Shown: piece after piece, positions 61,967-64,000 of the stretch | Position numbering within the stretch: the first letter of the stretch is position 1 | Layout of the letters: every line of letters starts with the position of its first letter | Assembly (NCBI GenBank): GCA_947176295.1 | Contig: CAMWQB010000003.1 | Coordinates: forward strand, 1 to 64,000 | DNA: 64,000 nt | Direction: 5' to 3' | From: an uncultured Porphyromonadaceae bacterium | Lineage (GTDB): Bacteria; Bacteroidota; Bacteroidia; Bacteroidales; Muribaculaceae | Position numbers and translations under genes: made by a program | Notes under the pieces: generated by a model | What the model was told of the DNA's origin: nothing | Database searches by the model: none | What the model saw: only the letters and a program-made list of their open reading frames with translations

Positions 61967-64000
61967 ATGAGATTCGGACGACTGCTTGTTGTTGCGGCTT
62001 TGGCTGTGGGCTTGTGGGCTTGCAGCTCGACGAAGCATGTGGCGGAAGACGAATATCTGCTGGACCGCGTGAACATCACGGTGAAGGATGGAGAGGAAAT
62101 CAGCACGGAGGAGCTCTACAATTTTCTTCGACAGCAGCCCAACCATAAGGTGCTTGGCTTCGCGAAGCTGCAGCTGGCCACCTACAGCCTCTCGGGCCGG
62201 GACACGACGAAGTGGTATAACCGCTGGCTGCGCCGCGTGGGGCAGGCTCCGGTGATCTACGACCCTGAGCTGACTGCTGCTTCGGCCCGGCAGCTGAGGC
62301 AGGCGCTGGTGAACCGAGGATATATGGATGCGCGTGTGGTGGCGGATACTATCGTGCGCGGGCCGCGGAAGATGGCTGTGGAATACGGCATCTATGCCGG
62401 GCAGCCGCATTACATCGGGACTATCGACTATAACATACCGGACACGGTGGTGAGGCGCATAGTGCTGGCGGACACGGCAGTGACGGACGTTCTGGAGGGC
62501 GGGGCGCTCTTCGACCGCAACCGCCTCGACGAGGAGCGCGGACGAATCGTGGACCTTCTGCGCAATGCGGGTTATTATGAGATTAACCGCGATTGTATTA
62601 CTTATACGGCTGATACTGTGGCGGGGAGCAAGGAGGTGGGCCTTACGCTGAACCTGCGTGCGCCGGGGCCGTCGGGTCGACCTATGGGCGAGGCTTTCCC
62701 GGCGGGACGTGAGGATTCGACGGGTGGTGTGTTTGTGAACAAGCCATATTTTATCGGGCGCGTGTATTTTGTCCTTGCGGATAATATCACCTCCGTGGAG
62801 GGCCTGAAGGCTGCTTCGGGGAAGGTCGGGCTGGATACTGTGGCTGCCCGGACGATGGATATTATTTATGGGGGCGACCCTTATCTGCGGCCTGCCATTC
62901 TGGAGGAAAAGTGCTATCTGGAGCCGGGGATGCGCTATCAGGCACGGGCTGTGGACCGGACTTATGAGGCTTTGGGAAGGCTGAGCATCGTCAAGTTCGT
63001 GAATATCGAGCTTGTGCCGGTGTCGCTTCCGGGGGCTCCGACGGGGCTGCTTGACGCTTACGTTTTCCTTTCGCGAAACAAGAAACAGAGCATAGCGCTT
63101 GAGCTCGAGGGCACGAACTCGGAGGGGGACCTGGGATTCGGAATCGGACTTACTTATCAGCACAGGAATCTTGCCCGCGGGTCGCAGCTGCTGACGGCCA
63201 AGTTCCGCACGGCATACGAGAGCCTTTCGGGCAATGTGGAGGGCTTGATAAACAACAGGTATTCGGAGTATTCCGGCGAGGTGGGGATAACGTTCCCGAA
63301 GTTTGAATGTCCTTTCCTGTCGAAGAGTTTCAAGCAGAGGGTGATGGCCTCGACGGAGTTTGCCGTGTCGTTCAACTATCAGGAGCGGCCGGAGTATACG
63401 CGCATTATCGGTGGTGTGGCCTGGAAGTGGAAGTGGCAGCAGCAGCGCCCGGGCTTCATGCGGAGGCACACCTACGATCTGGTGGACATCAACTACGTGC
63501 GCCTGCCGAGATCGACCTACGACTTTATCAATCAGATAGCTCCCGACAATCCTCTGTTGCGCTACAGCTATGAGGACCACTTCATCATGCGCATGGGCTA
63601 CAGCTACTACCGCACTAACAGGCGGGTGCCGACGGCGCAGCAGAGTGCTTTCTCGCTTCAGCCTTATGTGTCGACGGTGAGGGCGTCGGTGGAATCGGCG
63701 GGCAATCTGCTGTATGGAATCTCGAATGCCGTGGGGCAGCATCGGTCGGATGGGGTGTACAAGATTCTTGGTATCCAATATGCACAATATGTGAAGGGCG
63801 AGGTGGACTACAGCTATACGCGGAATCTTGATGCGCGAAATGCGCTGTCGTTTCATGCGGGATTCGGCATAGCCTATCCTTACGGAAACTCGACGATGGT
63901 GCCTTTCGAGAAGCGATTCTATGCCGGCGGGGCCAACGGCGTGAGAGGGTGGGGCGTGCGCACGCTCGGGCCGGGAGCTTTCGATGCGCGCAATTCCGTA
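61967..64000 (+). CDS. tamL: TamL-like BamA-superfamily outer-membrane lipoprotein, 3' end outside window
   Basis: The reading frame is open from ATG 61967 to the window end (678 codons). The lipoprotein signal ends in LWAC followed by SSTKHV. POTRA-like segments follow (EDEYLLDRVNITVKDG, GRPLI-less NRGYMDARVV, YYEINRD), then a 16-strand-type barrel from about residue 370. The conserved Omp85 motif appears as KRFYAGGANGVRGWGVRTLG near the window end. A lipid-anchored BamA relative of this kind is TamL of Bacteroidota, which works with TamB in outer-membrane biogenesis. The last barrel strands and any tamB gene lie beyond 64000. Confidence 0.86.
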   Translation, partial: MRFGRLLVVAALAVGLWACSSTKHVAEDEYLLDRVNITVKDGEEISTEELYNFLRQQPNHKVLGFAKLQLATYSLSGRDTTKWYNRWLRRVGQAPVIYDPELTAASARQLRQALVNRGYMDARVVADTIVRGPRKMAVEYGIYAGQPHYIGTIDYNIPDTVVRRIVLADTAVTDVLEGGALFDRNRLDEERGRIVDLLRNAGYYEINRDCITYTADTVAGSKEVGLTLNLRAPGPSGRPMGEAFPAGREDSTGGVFVNKPYFIGRVYFVLADNITSVEGLKAASGKVGLDTVAARTMDIIYGGDPYLRPAILEEKCYLEPGMRYQARAVDRTYEALGRLSIVKFVNIELVPVSLPGAPTGLLDAYVFLSRNKKQSIALELEGTNSEGDLGFGIGLTYQHRNLARGSQLLTAKFRTAYESLSGNVEGLINNRYSEYSGEVGITFPKFECPFLSKSFKQRVMASTEFAVSFNYQERPEYTRIIGGVAWKWKWQQQRPGFMRRHTYDLVDINYVRLPRSTYDFINQIAPDNPLLRYSYEDHFIMRMGYSYYRTNRRVPTAQQSAFSLQPYVSTVRASVESAGNLLYGISNAVGQHRSDGVYKILGIQYAQYVKGEVDYSYTRNLDARNALSFHAGFGIAYPYGNSTMVPFEKRFYAGGANGVRGWGVRTLGPGAFDARNSV

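Noticed and set aside
60845-63856. Very long antisense open frame (about 1000 codons) opposite the histidine kinase and tamL
   Set aside because: It is a by-product of high G+C codon use in the sense genes, has Arg/His/Leu-rich sequence without domains, and the sense proteins are clearly recognisable.

Overview
The window is a chromosomal segment of a Bacteroidota (Bacteroidales) genome. Supporting evidence is the two SusC/SusD pairs, the SecD-SecF fusion, an ArnC-like and Wza/Wzc exopolysaccharide set, a TamL-type BamA homologue, por-secretion-like C-terminal tails, and repeated TTTG-N19/20-TAnnTTTG promoters, which are the Bacteroidetes sigma-ABfr type. The G+C-rich coding sequence and PUL style suggest a Muribaculaceae-like gut bacterium; this is an inference. 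No prophage, insertion sequence, CRISPR array or rRNA was seen.

Layout. 1-5071: partial tRNA-Val (minus), then a TPR protein and an outer-membrane barrel. 5184-11625: secDF, pheT, yebC (plus). 11764-18436: exopolysaccharide genes on the minus strand (ArnC-like GT2, Wza, Wzc, Wzy-like polymerase, GT2). 18512-34617: PUL 1, with a membrane-anchored Y_Y_Y/LuxR regulator divergent from susC, susD, a putative glycan-binding protein, two GH16, one GH3 and one GH128; together these indicate beta-1,3-glucan (laminarin-type) use. 35031-41131: ompA-like, transketolase, sugar MFS transporter, YggS and a DUF4494-like protein (minus). 41538-48683: PUL 2, susC, susD and a large lipoprotein with no enzymes. 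48878-50447: metK behind a long leader with a SAM-II-like aptamer and an intrinsic terminator. 50541-56854: PpiD-like chaperone, parE, coaD, S41 protease. 56915-59626: ettA, def, ruvX (minus). 59765-64000: orphan histidine kinase and tamL, cut by the window end.

How the genes work together. In PUL 1, SusC/D would import beta-glucan oligosaccharides released outside by GH16 and GH128 enzymes carrying type IX-like sorting tails. The lipoprotein GH3 would finish them to glucose, and the membrane regulator would switch the operon on. PUL 2 needs enzymes from elsewhere. Both susC upstream regions carry the same palindrome, TATGTT-N4-AACATA, which suggests one shared global carbon regulator above the local one.

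The most interesting signals are this shared palindrome, three helically phased GTAGG repeats before susC of PUL 1, the SAM-II-like riboswitch with a terminator before metK, a G10 tract inside the TPR gene (possible phase variation), and U-tract-less hairpins directly after both susD genes. No wholly new multi-gene system could be demonstrated from the sequence alone.
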